In this document: piece after piece, positions 45,277-54,674 of the stretch | Layout: the number at the start of each line of letters is the position of its first letter | Numbering within the stretch: position 1 is the first letter of the stretch | From: JABFRJ01 sp963847145 | Lineage (GTDB): Bacteria; Pseudomonadota; Alphaproteobacteria; Rhizobiales; Hyphomicrobiaceae | NCBI GenBank assembly: GCA_963847145.1 | Contig: CAWJYN010000001.1 | Span: forward strand, 62,001-126,000 | DNA: 64,000 nucleotides | Direction: 5' to 3' | Notes under the pieces: model-generated | What the model saw: only the letters and a program-made list of their open reading frames with translations | The model's database searches: none | What the model was told of the DNA's origin: nothing | Position numbers and translations under genes: made by a program

Positions 45277-46347
45277 ATGTCCGCTAACAAGCAAGGCGAT
45301 GCAGGCGCCCACCGGCGCTGGTGGCACACAGAGCAGCACCGGGACCGGCGCGCCGGTCTGCTGCTGCGAGGGCGCATCAAGGCGGCGCTGCGCGTCTATT
45401 TCGCCACTGAGGGTTTTGTCGAAGTCGAGCCGGGGTGCTTGCAGGTCTCTCCTGGCAATGAGGCGCATCTGCACGCGTTTGCAACCGAGTATCGCGATGA
45501 TGCAGGTCGGCGGCGTGGGCTGCACCTGCACACGTCCCCCGAATTTGCCATGAAGAAGCTGCTCGCTGCTGGCGAGACGCGGATTTTTGCATTTGCGCCG
45601 GTGTTTCGAAATCGCGAGCAGGGCGCGCGGCATGCACCAGAGTTCACCATGCTGGAGTGGTATCGCGCCCGCGAGGACTACCGGCGTATTGCCGATGACT
45701 GTCTGGCGTTCATCCGGATTGCGGCCAAAGTGGCGGGTCCTGCGCCGTGGCAGTTTGCGGGGCATACGGTGGCGCCGACCGCCATTCCATTGCGGATCAC
45801 GGTGGCCGATGCGTTCCAAGAGCACGGCGGGATTGATCTTCTTGCGACGTTGCGGGCGGACGTTGCTGATCGCGCAGCGTTGGCGGCGCAGGTGCTGGCG
45901 GCTGGCATCCGTGTCGCTGATGACGATACGTGGTCGGATCTGTTCAGCCGTGTACTGGTCGAGCGCATCGAGCCAGCACTTGCCGCGCATCCGGCGCCGG
46001 TTTTTCTGACGGAGTACCCAACGCACGAGGCGGCGCTTGCTCGGCCCACGGGGCACGACGCGCGCCTTGCTGAGAGATTTGAGGTTTATGTGGCTGGTTT
46101 GGAGCTCGCTAACTGCTTCGGCGAATTGACCGATGCAGCCGAACAGCGCCGCCGCTTTGAGGCCGAGATGGCTGAAAAGGAGCGCGTCTATGGCGAGCGC
46201 TATCCGATCGACGAAGACTTTCTAGCGGCGCTGGCGTACATGCCGCCGGCGTCCGGTGGCGCGTTGGGGTTTGACCGGCTCGTGATGCTCGCTGCCGGCG
46301 CGACGCATATCGATCAAGTGCAGTGGACACCGTTGTTTTTGAGCTGA
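45277..46347 (+). CDS. epmA: EF-P lysine aminoacylase (EpmA/GenX/PoxA)
   Basis: 356 residues from ATG 45277, which has GGAGAGG seven bases upstream. A class II lysyl-tRNA-synthetase-like catalytic core without the anticodon domain; it attaches (R)-beta-lysine to elongation factor P. Motif 2 FAPVFRNREQGARHAPEFTMLEWYRA, ELANCFGELTDAAEQRRRFE and motif 3 PPASGGALGFDRLVML are intact. The usual partners efp and epmB (lysine 2,3-aminomutase) are not in the window. Confidence 0.93.
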   Translation: MSANKQGDAGAHRRWWHTEQHRDRRAGLLLRGRIKAALRVYFATEGFVEVEPGCLQVSPGNEAHLHAFATEYRDDAGRRRGLHLHTSPEFAMKKLLAAGETRIFAFAPVFRNREQGARHAPEFTMLEWYRAREDYRRIADDCLAFIRIAAKVAGPAPWQFAGHTVAPTAIPLRITVADAFQEHGGIDLLATLRADVADRAALAAQVLAAGIRVADDDTWSDLFSRVLVERIEPALAAHPAPVFLTEYPTHEAALARPTGHDARLAERFEVYVAGLELANCFGELTDAAEQRRRFEAEMAEKERVYGERYPIDEDFLAALAYMPPASGGALGFDRLVMLAAGATHIDQVQWTPLFLS

Positions 46348-46351
46348 CGGG

Positions 46352-47260
46352 TTAGGCGATCGAGCCTGCGGCAAGCGCCGCATCAAGGCCGAGGACAATT
46401 CCTGCCAGCGTATCACAGCCGGAGCAGTGACCGATGGCGCGCAGCGCATCGAGATGGCCGGGTAAGCTTGCGGCATCGTAAGTCAGCAGCGCGTTGAGCG
46501 CCAGATGGACACGCTCGGCAGCCAGCCCGTCAGCTGCGGCTGCTACATGAGCACCACTGAGGCCAGTCGTGAGTAAGTCCATTTCGGGGGCTAACCCGTC
46601 CCAAAGCGCGTCGCGCAGGATGGTCCGGTTGAGCGCGCTGAGCGTAAGGAACAGCCCGCCCAACAGATCGTCGCCCGACGGTGTGAGGCCCGGGCCGAGC
46701 CCGACGAGCAGGGTGGCCGCACGCACCAGCGCTGGGGTTGCGCATTCTGTCGCGATGGCCGGCGGCAGGAGACGGACGAGATCGGCGAAGATTGGTGTGG
46801 CCGCCTTGGCGCTGCGGTCGGACGTGTCGGCGCGCCCCGTGATGACCAGCCGGCTTAAGCCCTCGGACGGCCAATAGGTATGGTCTTTGGCGCGCACGGC
46901 AGCGAGGCTTTGTGTGATCCCTGCGCGCGTTGGCGTAACCCACGGCGGTGGCTGCCAAACCGGCGCAGTGGCGCAGCTGAGCGCGCAGGTGTCACCGATG
47001 TGCAGCCGGCCGGACACCACTTTGCCCTTGGCCTCACGCGCGATGCCAAGGCGCAACCAATCGAGGACCCCGACGCTTTGCGAGAGCAACACATTCAACG
47101 GTCCATTGCCCAAAAGTTCACCGCCAAGCGTGACGAAGCCATGCTGGGTCATGATGGTTGCACTGCGATCAAACACGGCGGCGACTTCGGCATCGCCATT
47201 GTGGCTTAGGATTTCGGCCGCGACAGGTCCGAGCCGCACGACGTTGAGCGCCGCCCTCAT
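46352..47260 (-). CDS. DUF2877 family protein (AllH/YlbF-like)
   Basis: 302 residues. Signature LLVGLGPGLTPSGDDLLGGLFLTLSAL and the C-terminal HCSGCDTLAGIVLGLDAAL define DUF2877. The E. coli member YlbF (AllH) has been reported as part of a three-protein oxamate carbamoyltransferase with FdrA and YlbE. Here it overlaps the carbamate kinase gene by four bases (ATGA), matching an oxamate/allantoin-type carbamoyl-phosphate route, but FdrA- and YlbE-like genes are missing nearby. Confidence 0.8.
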   Translation of the reverse strand: MRAALNVVRLGPVAAEILSHNGDAEVAAVFDRSATIMTQHGFVTLGGELLGNGPLNVLLSQSVGVLDWLRLGIAREAKGKVVSGRLHIGDTCALSCATAPVWQPPPWVTPTRAGITQSLAAVRAKDHTYWPSEGLSRLVITGRADTSDRSAKAATPIFADLVRLLPPAIATECATPALVRAATLLVGLGPGLTPSGDDLLGGLFLTLSALNRTILRDALWDGLAPEMDLLTTGLSGAHVAAAADGLAAERVHLALNALLTYDAASLPGHLDALRAIGHCSGCDTLAGIVLGLDAALAAGSIA

Positions 47261-48240
47261 GACGCGGCGTGCACGATGTGTGTGCCCGTCTCACCTTTGA
47301 GTGCGGCTACCGCTTCGGTCAGCCGGCCGATGACCACGCGTTTGCCGCCACGTTCCAGAAAGCGGATCGCGGCGTCGATTTTCGGTCCCATGCTGCCGGG
47401 CGGGAAATGCCCTTCGGCGTTGAGCGCCTTGAGGTCTGGCAGGGTGACGCGATCGAGGAAGCGCTGCGTGGGCTTGCCGAAGTCGACGGCGATCTTCGGC
47501 ACTGCGGTCAGCAGCATGATGGTGTCGATGTGCAGGACGTTGGCCATGTGCTGCGTGGTCAGGTCTTTGTCGATCACGGCTTCGATACCATGGCGAACCC
47601 CCTTTGGGCCGCGCACCACGGGAATGCCGCCGCCCCCACCGGCGATGACGATGGTGCCGCGCTTGGAGAGAACCTCGATCAGCGAAATGTCGCAGATGTG
47701 CGTCGGGATTGGCGAGGGGACGACATGGCGATAGCCGCGCGCACCGTCCTGCCGCATGTTCCATCCGAGCTCTCGCGCGACGGCTTTGGACTGTTCTTCG
47801 GTAAAAAAGGGGCCGACGTATTTGGTTGGGTTCTTGAAGGCCGGATCGGCTGGATCGACCTCGACTTGCGTCAACAGGCACGCCACGTGGCGCTGATCGT
47901 CGGCCTCGCGCAACGCGTTCTCCATGGCCTGCATCAAGAGATAAGCAATGCCGCCCTGACTATGGGCAACGCAGATATCCAGTGACATGGGCGGAATGCG
48001 GTCACGCGTGAGCGCTTGCCGCATGAGGATCTTGCCGACGACCGGGCCATTGCCGTGCGTAATGATCAGCTCGGTGCCGAGCAGCGCCAGCGGCAGCAGG
48101 GCATCAGCGGTCTGCTTGGCAATCACCTTTTGCTCGGCCGAAGTACCGGAGATGTTTTCGGGATGGGTGGCGTTGCCGCCGATGGCGATCACCAGCCGCT
48201 TCGGCATCGTGAAATTGGTGCTGTCTTGGTCGGTTGGCAT
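47257..48240 (-). CDS. arcC: carbamate kinase
   Basis: 327 residues from ATG 48240 (an internal ATG at 48210 starts MPKRLVIAIGGNA). Transfers phosphate between carbamoyl phosphate and ADP, giving ATP, CO2 and ammonia. TELIITHGNGPVVGKIL, VIAGGGGGIPVV (nucleotide/phosphate loop), LHIDTIMLLTAVPKIAVDFGKP and FPPGSMGPKIDAAIRFLERGG are diagnostic. First gene of a pair with the DUF2877 gene; no arginine deiminase or catabolic ornithine transcarbamylase nearby. Confidence 0.94.
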   Translation of the reverse strand: MPTDQDSTNFTMPKRLVIAIGGNATHPENISGTSAEQKVIAKQTADALLPLALLGTELIITHGNGPVVGKILMRQALTRDRIPPMSLDICVAHSQGGIAYLLMQAMENALREADDQRHVACLLTQVEVDPADPAFKNPTKYVGPFFTEEQSKAVARELGWNMRQDGARGYRHVVPSPIPTHICDISLIEVLSKRGTIVIAGGGGGIPVVRGPKGVRHGIEAVIDKDLTTQHMANVLHIDTIMLLTAVPKIAVDFGKPTQRFLDRVTLPDLKALNAEGHFPPGSMGPKIDAAIRFLERGGKRVVIGRLTEAVAALKGETGTHIVHAAS

Positions 48241-48419
48241 GAAACAGATCCGTTCAGGCGCGCAGTTGGCTTTAGAGCATACCCACGCAGGCTGCATTTG
48301 CTAAGCCGGTCTTTTTGCTTGCGGACAGCAAGGGTCCGTGGCACCGCCGGAGCTTGCCGGCCTTGGTCCCCGCACTTTGATCCCTGCTGCTTCAGGCCCG
48401 CTGCCTCAGGATTGCCCCG

Positions 48420-49964
48420 ATGCCGACATCGTTGCCCCATCTCGCCGCTGAGCCAGCTTTGCCGGCATTCGCTGAACGCTACAACGCGGGCACGGCGCAG
48501 GTCGTGTGGACGCGGCTTGTGGCCGATCTAGAAACGCCGGTCTCTGCATACTTGAAGCTTGCCGATGGACGGACGATGACGTCGCTGCTGGAGTCGGTCG
48601 AAGGCGGTGCCGTGCGCGGCCGCTACTCGTTTATCGGCATTGAACCCGACATTGTCTGGCGCGCGCATGGTGATGTGGCAGAAATCAATCGCAGCCCGGG
48701 GACCAAACCCAATGGCTTTGCGCGCGAAAGCAAGCCGACCTTGGAAGCCTTGCGGGCGCTGCTGGCCGAAAGCCGGATCGAGTTGCCCGAGGGACTGCCG
48801 CCGAACGCCGCCGGCGTCATCGGCTACATGGGTTATGACACCGTGCGGCTGATTGAGCGCCTGCCGAATGTGCGGCCGGACACGCTGGGCATCCCTGATG
48901 CGATCTTGGTGCGCCCGACCACGATGGTGGTGTTCGACAGCATCAAAGACGAGATGATTGTCGTGACGCCGGTGTATCCGTCTCGAGATGGCGTGGCGGA
49001 GGCGGCCTATATGGCAGCTTTGAAACGCCTCGATGCTGTGATCCTCGCATTGGATGCGCCAACGCCACACGCGGCCATTGCGGGGCCCGATGCCTTGGCG
49101 CTGCCGGCCATCGCGTCCAACACCACGCCCGCCGAATACGAGGCCATGGTGCTGGCTGCACAGGCGTACATCGCGGCTGGCGACATCTTCCAGGTTGTGC
49201 TCTCGCAGCGGTTTTCGGCTCCGTTTGGGCTGTCGTCGATGGCGCTCTATCGTGCGCTCCGCCGCACCAACCCGTCGCCATTTCTGTTTCATCTCGACTT
49301 CGGCAACTTTGCCATTGTGGGGTCGAGCCCCGAAATCCTGGTGCGCGTGCGCGATGACCAAGTGACCATTCGCCCGCTGGCCGGCACGCGGCCGCGTGGC
49401 GCGACGCCGGCCGAAGACCTGCGCCTCGAGCGAGAATTGCTGGCTGATCCCAAGGAACGCGCTGAGCATTTGATGCTGCTGGACCTCGGCCGCAATGATG
49501 TGGGCCGGGTGTCAATAATCGGCACGGTCAAAGTTGCGCAGAGCTTTGAGATCGAGCGTTACAGCCACGTGATGCACATCTCATCGACGGTGCATGGAAC
49601 CCTCGACCGCGATGCACACGACGAGATCGACGCGCTGATGGCGGGGCTGCCGGCCGGCACGCTGTCGGGTGCGCCGAAAGTGCGCGCCATGGAAATCATC
49701 GACGAACTCGAGAAGGCCAAGCGCGGAGCCTACGGGGGGTGCGTCGGCTACTTCTCGGCTGACGGGCAGATGGACACCTGCATCGTGCTGCGGACCGCTA
49801 TCGTCAAGGACGCCATGATCTATGTGCAGTCCGGTGCCGGTGTCGTCGCCGACAGTGTGCCGGCAGCCGAGCAGCAGGAATGCGTGTTCAAAGCGGCAGC
49901 GCTGTTCCGCGCGGCGGAAGAAGCCGTGCGGTTCGCCAGCAAGGGACGGCGGGGGAACAGGTAG
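48420..49964 (+). CDS. trpE: anthranilate synthase component I
   Basis: 514 residues. Chorismate to anthranilate with glutamine- or ammonia-derived nitrogen, first step of tryptophan synthesis. PVSAYLKLADGRTMTSLLESVEGG is the feedback tryptophan-site region. The chorismate site is IVGSSPEILVRVRDDQVTIRPLAGTRPRG, DLGRNDVGRVS and MAGLPAGTLSGAPKVRAMEIIDELE. No leader peptide with clustered Trp codons is seen upstream, and trpG is not adjacent. Confidence 0.95.
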   Translation: MPTSLPHLAAEPALPAFAERYNAGTAQVVWTRLVADLETPVSAYLKLADGRTMTSLLESVEGGAVRGRYSFIGIEPDIVWRAHGDVAEINRSPGTKPNGFARESKPTLEALRALLAESRIELPEGLPPNAAGVIGYMGYDTVRLIERLPNVRPDTLGIPDAILVRPTTMVVFDSIKDEMIVVTPVYPSRDGVAEAAYMAALKRLDAVILALDAPTPHAAIAGPDALALPAIASNTTPAEYEAMVLAAQAYIAAGDIFQVVLSQRFSAPFGLSSMALYRALRRTNPSPFLFHLDFGNFAIVGSSPEILVRVRDDQVTIRPLAGTRPRGATPAEDLRLERELLADPKERAEHLMLLDLGRNDVGRVSIIGTVKVAQSFEIERYSHVMHISSTVHGTLDRDAHDEIDALMAGLPAGTLSGAPKVRAMEIIDELEKAKRGAYGGCVGYFSADGQMDTCIVLRTAIVKDAMIYVQSGAGVVADSVPAAEQQECVFKAAALFRAAEEAVRFASKGRRGNR

Positions 49965-49967
49965 GCG

Positions 49968-51254
49968 CTACACCGCTGCCGCCAACCGCGCGCGTTCTTT
50001 GTTCGGCCACAGCAGCAGCAGGCCGACGATCCCGGAGGCGATCAGCACCAGGGCTGCGATGCGGAAGCCGCTGAGGTAGCCAGCTAACGGTGTCGCGGCG
50101 TCGGTGATGACGGAGCCCATGACGAAGGGCGCCAGCACGCCGGCCAGGGTGTAGAGTGCGCCGTAGATGGCGATCATGGCGCCGCGCTGGGATGTCGGCG
50201 TGAACTCGCTGATCATCGGCGGGCAGACGACGTAGATGGGCGCACAGATGCCGGTCGCGAGAGCCACCAGGATGATTTGCGAGACCGGGTCGGGCACGTA
50301 GGTTGCGGCATACAGCAGCGCACCCGAAACGATCAACGGTACTGCGCCGACGAGCCCGCGGGCGATCCGTGTGTTGGCACCGCGCCCCATCATGGATTGG
50401 CTGAGCCAGCCGCCCAGCAACACGCAGACCGCGCCCATGATCCACGGCAGGATCGAGAAGGGCCCCGCCTGCTGCTGGCTGAAGCCGAGCGCGCGCACAT
50501 AAGGCGTGAACCAGGTGAGCCCAAGCGCCAGCGCCCAATAGGCGCCGAACGTCGCGATAGAGCAGCCGAGGAATGTCGGCGTGGAGAGCAAGCGCCCGTA
50601 GGGTAACCGCACGGGTCCGGCAACGCCGTTCTCAGCTTTGAGTTCGTCGACGATGGGACCTTCACGGCCGAGCGCGAGCCAGGCCACCGCCCACAACAGG
50701 CCGAACACACCCAGCGCGCCGAAGGCGGCATGCCAGGAGTAGTTGACGATCAGGTAATTCAGCGCTGGCACGGCGAGGATGACGCCGAAGGCTGAACCCT
50801 GCGAAAGAATGGCCGTTGGCAGCGCGCGCTTCTCATCGGGAAACCACTTGTAGAGCGCATGGCAGGCGACAGCGAAGGCCGGGCCCTCGCCGGCACCGAG
50901 AATAATGCGGCAGATGAGCATGGTTGAGTAGCTCACCTCCCACATCATCGGGAACTGCACCACTGCCCAGATCAGCGCCAGCACCAAGATCACCCAGCGT
51001 GTCGAAACGGTGTTGACGATAAAGCCGACCACCACGGCCGATATCGAAAACAGAAAGAAGAACGCCGAGCCCAGAAAGCCGAACTCTTTTGGCGTGAGCG
51101 CCAAATCTTTCATGATCGGTACGCCGGCGAGACCGACAATGATTTTGTCGGCGAAGTTGACCAGCATGTAGAGGAACAGCAGGAAGGTGATCGTCCAGGC
51201 GCCCTTGGGGACGGCCGTTGAACGAGCTGGGTAATCTGTTGCCGCCATCGCCAT
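49968..51254 (-). CDS. MFS transporter
   Basis: 428 residues, about 12 TM helices. ADKIIVGLAGVPIMKDLALTPKEFGFLGSAFFFLFSISAV and RIILGAGEGPAFAVACHALYKWFPDEKRA are typical of the anion:cation symporter (ACS) branch, which often carries aromatic or sugar acids. Substrate not determinable. It ends three bases from the trpE stop in convergent orientation. Confidence 0.88.
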   Translation of the reverse strand: MAMAATDYPARSTAVPKGAWTITFLLFLYMLVNFADKIIVGLAGVPIMKDLALTPKEFGFLGSAFFFLFSISAVVVGFIVNTVSTRWVILVLALIWAVVQFPMMWEVSYSTMLICRIILGAGEGPAFAVACHALYKWFPDEKRALPTAILSQGSAFGVILAVPALNYLIVNYSWHAAFGALGVFGLLWAVAWLALGREGPIVDELKAENGVAGPVRLPYGRLLSTPTFLGCSIATFGAYWALALGLTWFTPYVRALGFSQQQAGPFSILPWIMGAVCVLLGGWLSQSMMGRGANTRIARGLVGAVPLIVSGALLYAATYVPDPVSQIILVALATGICAPIYVVCPPMISEFTPTSQRGAMIAIYGALYTLAGVLAPFVMGSVITDAATPLAGYLSGFRIAALVLIASGIVGLLLLWPNKERARLAAAV

Positions 51255-51373
51255 GCGCAGGCTCCCGACCGTTGCGTTTCCAACGTCCCCGTTTGGCTGC
51301 TCTTTGGCAGCCTGTTTGGACGCTTGGGAGAAAAGCTAGACTGGTTCGGTTGAGGCGTCACGGGGAGAGTTGA

Positions 51374-52858
51374 TCACGTCCCGCAAAACGTGGCGCGGAC
51401 GGTTTCGTGGTCTTCGGGCGGGGTGCTGTAGGCGCGGGCATCTGGTTGGTCGTCATAAGGGCGGGAGAGTACAGCGGTGAGCGCTTCGAAGGGGCCGAAG
51501 TCGCCGTCTGCGGTGGCCGCCGCAATGGCCTGTTCGACGCGGTGATTGCGGGGAATGAAGGCCGGGTTGGCCTTGCGCATGATCGCCTTTTGCTGCGCTG
51601 TATTGGTGGTCTCGGCAGACCTGCGGGTTTGCCAGCGCTCAGCCCACGCGTCAAAATCAGGGGCGGCAGCAAACAGTGCGCGTGCTGCACCCAGATCGTC
51701 ATTGGCGAATGCGCGGAATGTCAGCGTGAAGTCGGCGCCGCCGCGATCCATGCACGTGAGCAGGTCTTCATACAGCGCGAGATCGCCATCGTCTGCGGTC
51801 TGTAAGCCAAGCTTTTTGCGTGCGCCGGTGAGAATGGCCGCTTTGTAGGTGGGCGCGAAATTTTCGAGAACTGCCTGGGCCTCCGGGATCGCTGCATCGG
51901 CCGGGTCGGCGATCAACGGCAGCAGCGTTTCTGCAAAACGCGTCAGGTTCCACAGCGCGATGCCGGGCTGGTTGGCGTAGGCATAGCGGCCGTTCATATC
52001 AATGGAGCTGTAGACGGTTTCTGGATGATAGGCGTCCATAAACGCACACGGGCCGTAGTCGATGGTTTCGCCAGAGACCGCGCAGTTGTCGGTATTCATG
52101 ACGCCATGGATGAAGCCAACCAGCATCCATTGCGCGATCAGCGTTGCCTGTGCCGCGATCACGCTCTCCAGCAACGCGAGATAGGGTTGCTTGGCATAGG
52201 CTGCTTGTGGATAGTGCCGCGCGATGACGTGATCGGCCAGCGCCTTGAGCGCTTCGGCATCACCGCGTGCCGCAAAATATTGGAACGTGCCGACGCGGAT
52301 GTGGCTGGCAGCGACGCGGGCGAGGACGCCGCCAGGCTGTGCCGTCTCGCGCTGCACGATCTCGCCGGTCGAGATTGCGGCCAGCGCACGCGTTGTCGGG
52401 ATGCCGAGCGCGTGCATCGCCTCGCTGATGATATATTCGCGCAGCACCGGGCCGAGTGCCGCGCGGCCATCACCGCGGCGCGAGAAGGGCGTCGGACCGG
52501 AACCTTTGAGCTGGATGTCGCGGCGATGGCCGTGGATGTCGATGACTTCACCGAGCAACAGCGCGCGTCCATCGCCGAGTTGCGGTGAGAAGCCGCCGAA
52601 CTGATGTCCGGCATAGGCCGCCGCCAGCGGTTCGGCGCCGGCTGGAACAGCATTGCCTGACAAAAGGGCTATGCCATCAGCGCCGGCCAAAGCTGCTGCA
52701 TCAAGCCCCAACTCCGATGCCAAATCTGTGTTGAGCTTGATCAGTTTCGGTGCTGCCACGGCATTCGCGCGCTGCCGCACATAAAACCGGTCCGGCAACC
52801 GCGCGTAACTGTTGTCAAACGCGATGTGCAACGCGGGGGCTGTGTCGGCGGGTGGCAT
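51374..52858 (-). CDS. selO: protein adenylyltransferase SelO (YdiU family)
   Basis: 494 residues. A pseudokinase fold that transfers AMP from ATP to Ser/Thr/Tyr of target proteins under redox control. FDNSYARLPDRFYVRQRANAVAAPKLIKLN, AAYAGHQFGGFSPQLGDGRALLLGEV, LKGSGPTPFSRRGDGRAAL and VMNTDNCAVSGETIDYGPCAFMD are hallmark segments. The C-terminal Cys (TFCGT, codon TGC) holds the redox position that is selenocysteine in animals. Confidence 0.95.
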   Translation of the reverse strand: MPPADTAPALHIAFDNSYARLPDRFYVRQRANAVAAPKLIKLNTDLASELGLDAAALAGADGIALLSGNAVPAGAEPLAAAYAGHQFGGFSPQLGDGRALLLGEVIDIHGHRRDIQLKGSGPTPFSRRGDGRAALGPVLREYIISEAMHALGIPTTRALAAISTGEIVQRETAQPGGVLARVAASHIRVGTFQYFAARGDAEALKALADHVIARHYPQAAYAKQPYLALLESVIAAQATLIAQWMLVGFIHGVMNTDNCAVSGETIDYGPCAFMDAYHPETVYSSIDMNGRYAYANQPGIALWNLTRFAETLLPLIADPADAAIPEAQAVLENFAPTYKAAILTGARKKLGLQTADDGDLALYEDLLTCMDRGGADFTLTFRAFANDDLGAARALFAAAPDFDAWAERWQTRRSAETTNTAQQKAIMRKANPAFIPRNHRVEQAIAAATADGDFGPFEALTAVLSRPYDDQPDARAYSTPPEDHETVRATFCGT

Positions 52859-53035
52859 GGTGGTGCTCTGGGGACAATCGGCGGGGATGCTCTGGACCGC
52901 TGGTGCGGTGCTTTCATTATGTGGCGGGTGGCGCCTGAAAAGTCGAGACGCGCCAGCACGCGTACTGGGCCTGTATTGGCGCCAACCAAGGCAGGCGTCG
53001 TCTGTTAGAACGGGCCGGCGCGCCAGGCGGATGCC

Positions 53036-53782
53036 TCAAGCCGACAGTTTGGCCATCGTCGCTTCATCGACTTCGACGTTGGAGAACACCTGCTGCACGT
53101 CGTCGTCCTCTTCCAGGACGCCGAGCAACTTGAGGATCGTCTCGGCCTTGTCCTGATCGACGGTCGTGGTGAGGTTTGGCTTCCAGACGGCTTTGACGGA
53201 TTTCGGCGCGCCGTATTTGGCTTCGAGTGCGCCAGCCGCCGAGCCTAGTGTGTCGAAGCTGCAGGTGATCATATGTCCGTCGGCGTCTGACTGAACGTCG
53301 TCGGCGCCCGCTTCGATAGCTGCCTCCAGCATGGCGTCTTCGCCGGCTGCCGCGGGTGGGAAAACGATCTCGCCGACGCGCGTGAACATGTGGCTGACTT
53401 GCCCGGTGGCGCCGAGATTGCCACCATGTTTTGTGAACATCGCGCGCACAGCGCCGCCGGTCCGGTTGCGGTTGTCGGTCAACGCTTCGACGATGATGGC
53501 GACGCCGCCTGGCCCATAGCCTTCGTAGCGCACCTGCTCGAAGTTCTCGCCATCCGCGCCAAGCGCCTTCTTGATGGCGCGCTCGATGTTGTCTTTCGGC
53601 ATGTTCTCGGCCCGCGCGCCCTGGATGGCCAGACGCAGCCGCGGGTTCATGGCCGGATCGGGCGTGCCGGACTTGGCTGCCACCGTGATTTCACGCGCAA
53701 ACTTGGCAAACAGCCGCGCCTTCTGCGCGTCCTGCTTGCCCTTGCGGTGCATGATGTTTTTGAACTGTGAATGGCCGGCCAT
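53036..53782 (-). CDS. yebC: YebC/PmpR-family protein
   Basis: 248 residues from ATG 53782 (MAGHSQFKNIMHRKGKQDAQKARLFAKFAREI; upstream extension is non-homologous). DPAMNPRLRLAIQGARAENMPKDNIERAIKKA and GYGPGGVAIIVEALTDNRNRTGGAVR are diagnostic. Family members bind DNA near regulated genes and some help ribosomes through proline stretches. Often beside ruvC; here it is divergent from birA instead. Confidence 0.95.
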   Translation of the reverse strand: MAGHSQFKNIMHRKGKQDAQKARLFAKFAREITVAAKSGTPDPAMNPRLRLAIQGARAENMPKDNIERAIKKALGADGENFEQVRYEGYGPGGVAIIVEALTDNRNRTGGAVRAMFTKHGGNLGATGQVSHMFTRVGEIVFPPAAAGEDAMLEAAIEAGADDVQSDADGHMITCSFDTLGSAAGALEAKYGAPKSVKAVWKPNLTTTVDQDKAETILKLLGVLEEDDDVQQVFSNVEVDEATMAKLSA

Positions 53783-53909
53783 GGGGACACTTTGAGGCAG
53801 TGGGAGCTGTTTGCGCGGCTTTATAGGCAACCGGCGATCACAAATCCAGCGCCAGCGGCTTTCGTGCGGTCTCTCGACGCCTGCTGCTGCCTCGCCTAGA
53901 ACGCGGGGC

Positions 53910-54662
53910 ATGCTGCCAAATGTCCGCACCTATCCGTCACTCCCCTCCACCAACGCTGAAGCGATGCGATTGGGTTTGGCGGGAGTAACCGCGCCGTTTT
54001 GGGTGCGCGCTGAGCAGCAGACGGCGGGGCGGGGGCGGTCTGGGCGGCTGTGGGTCTCAGAGCCGGGCAATCTCTATGCGAGCCTGCTGGTGCAACTGAC
54101 TTGTGCGCCGGTGGTCCTGCATCAGCTCTCGTTCGTTGCTGCGGTGGCGACAGTTGCCGCCGTGCGCCGAAGCGCTGGACCACTGGCGCGTGGTCTTTCC
54201 ATCGCCCTTAAATGGCCCAACGATATCCTGCTCGATGGCGCAAAGCTCACGGGCATTCTGCCGGAAAGCACCCTCCAGCCGGATGGGCGTGTGCTTGCCG
54301 TGATCGGCATCGGCGTCAATCTGGCGCACGCGCCGGCTGGGATGGGCCGCGCGACCACGTGTCTGGCGGTGCACGGCGTGAATATCACGCCAGCGGCAAT
54401 GCTCGCTGCGCTCGCGTCCGAGTTGGACAGGGCGCTGGTGACCTGGGCCGAAGGCCGGGGCTTTTCGGTCATTCGCGCGCAGTGGCTCGCCGATAGCTTA
54501 GCCATCGGCACACCCATGACGGTGCACGCGGCAGAAATGCCGGTTATCGGCACATTCGCAGGTCTGGGAGCAGACGGGGCATTGATCTTGAGGGACCATT
54601 CCGGCTACGACCGCACCCTGACCTATGGTGATGTGACTTTGGACGCCGCCCCCCGCGGCTGA
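53910..54662 (+). CDS. birA: biotin-[acetyl-CoA-carboxylase] ligase
   Basis: 250 residues from ATG 53910. Activates biotin as biotinyl-AMP and attaches it to carboxyl carrier protein. AEQQTAGRGRSGRLWVSEPGNLYASLL is the biotinyl-AMP site; ALKWPNDILLDGAKLTGILPES and GIGVNLAHAP follow. It lacks the N-terminal HTH of E. coli BirA, so it is a non-repressing class I ligase. Twelve bases separate it from the RNase J gene; coaX, commonly between them in relatives, is missing. Confidence 0.93.
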   Translation: MLPNVRTYPSLPSTNAEAMRLGLAGVTAPFWVRAEQQTAGRGRSGRLWVSEPGNLYASLLVQLTCAPVVLHQLSFVAAVATVAAVRRSAGPLARGLSIALKWPNDILLDGAKLTGILPESTLQPDGRVLAVIGIGVNLAHAPAGMGRATTCLAVHGVNITPAAMLAALASELDRALVTWAEGRGFSVIRAQWLADSLAIGTPMTVHAAEMPVIGTFAGLGADGALILRDHSGYDRTLTYGDVTLDAAPRG

Positions 54663-54674
54663 GGACCTTTTGAA

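Noticed and set aside
48241..48419. Possible trp leader peptide and attenuator before trpE
   Set aside because: No short frame with clustered Trp codons and no convincing alternative hairpins were found.
51374..51400. Selenocysteine at the C-terminus of SelO
   Set aside because: The codon at the redox position is TGC (Cys), not TGA, and no SECIS-like element is needed.
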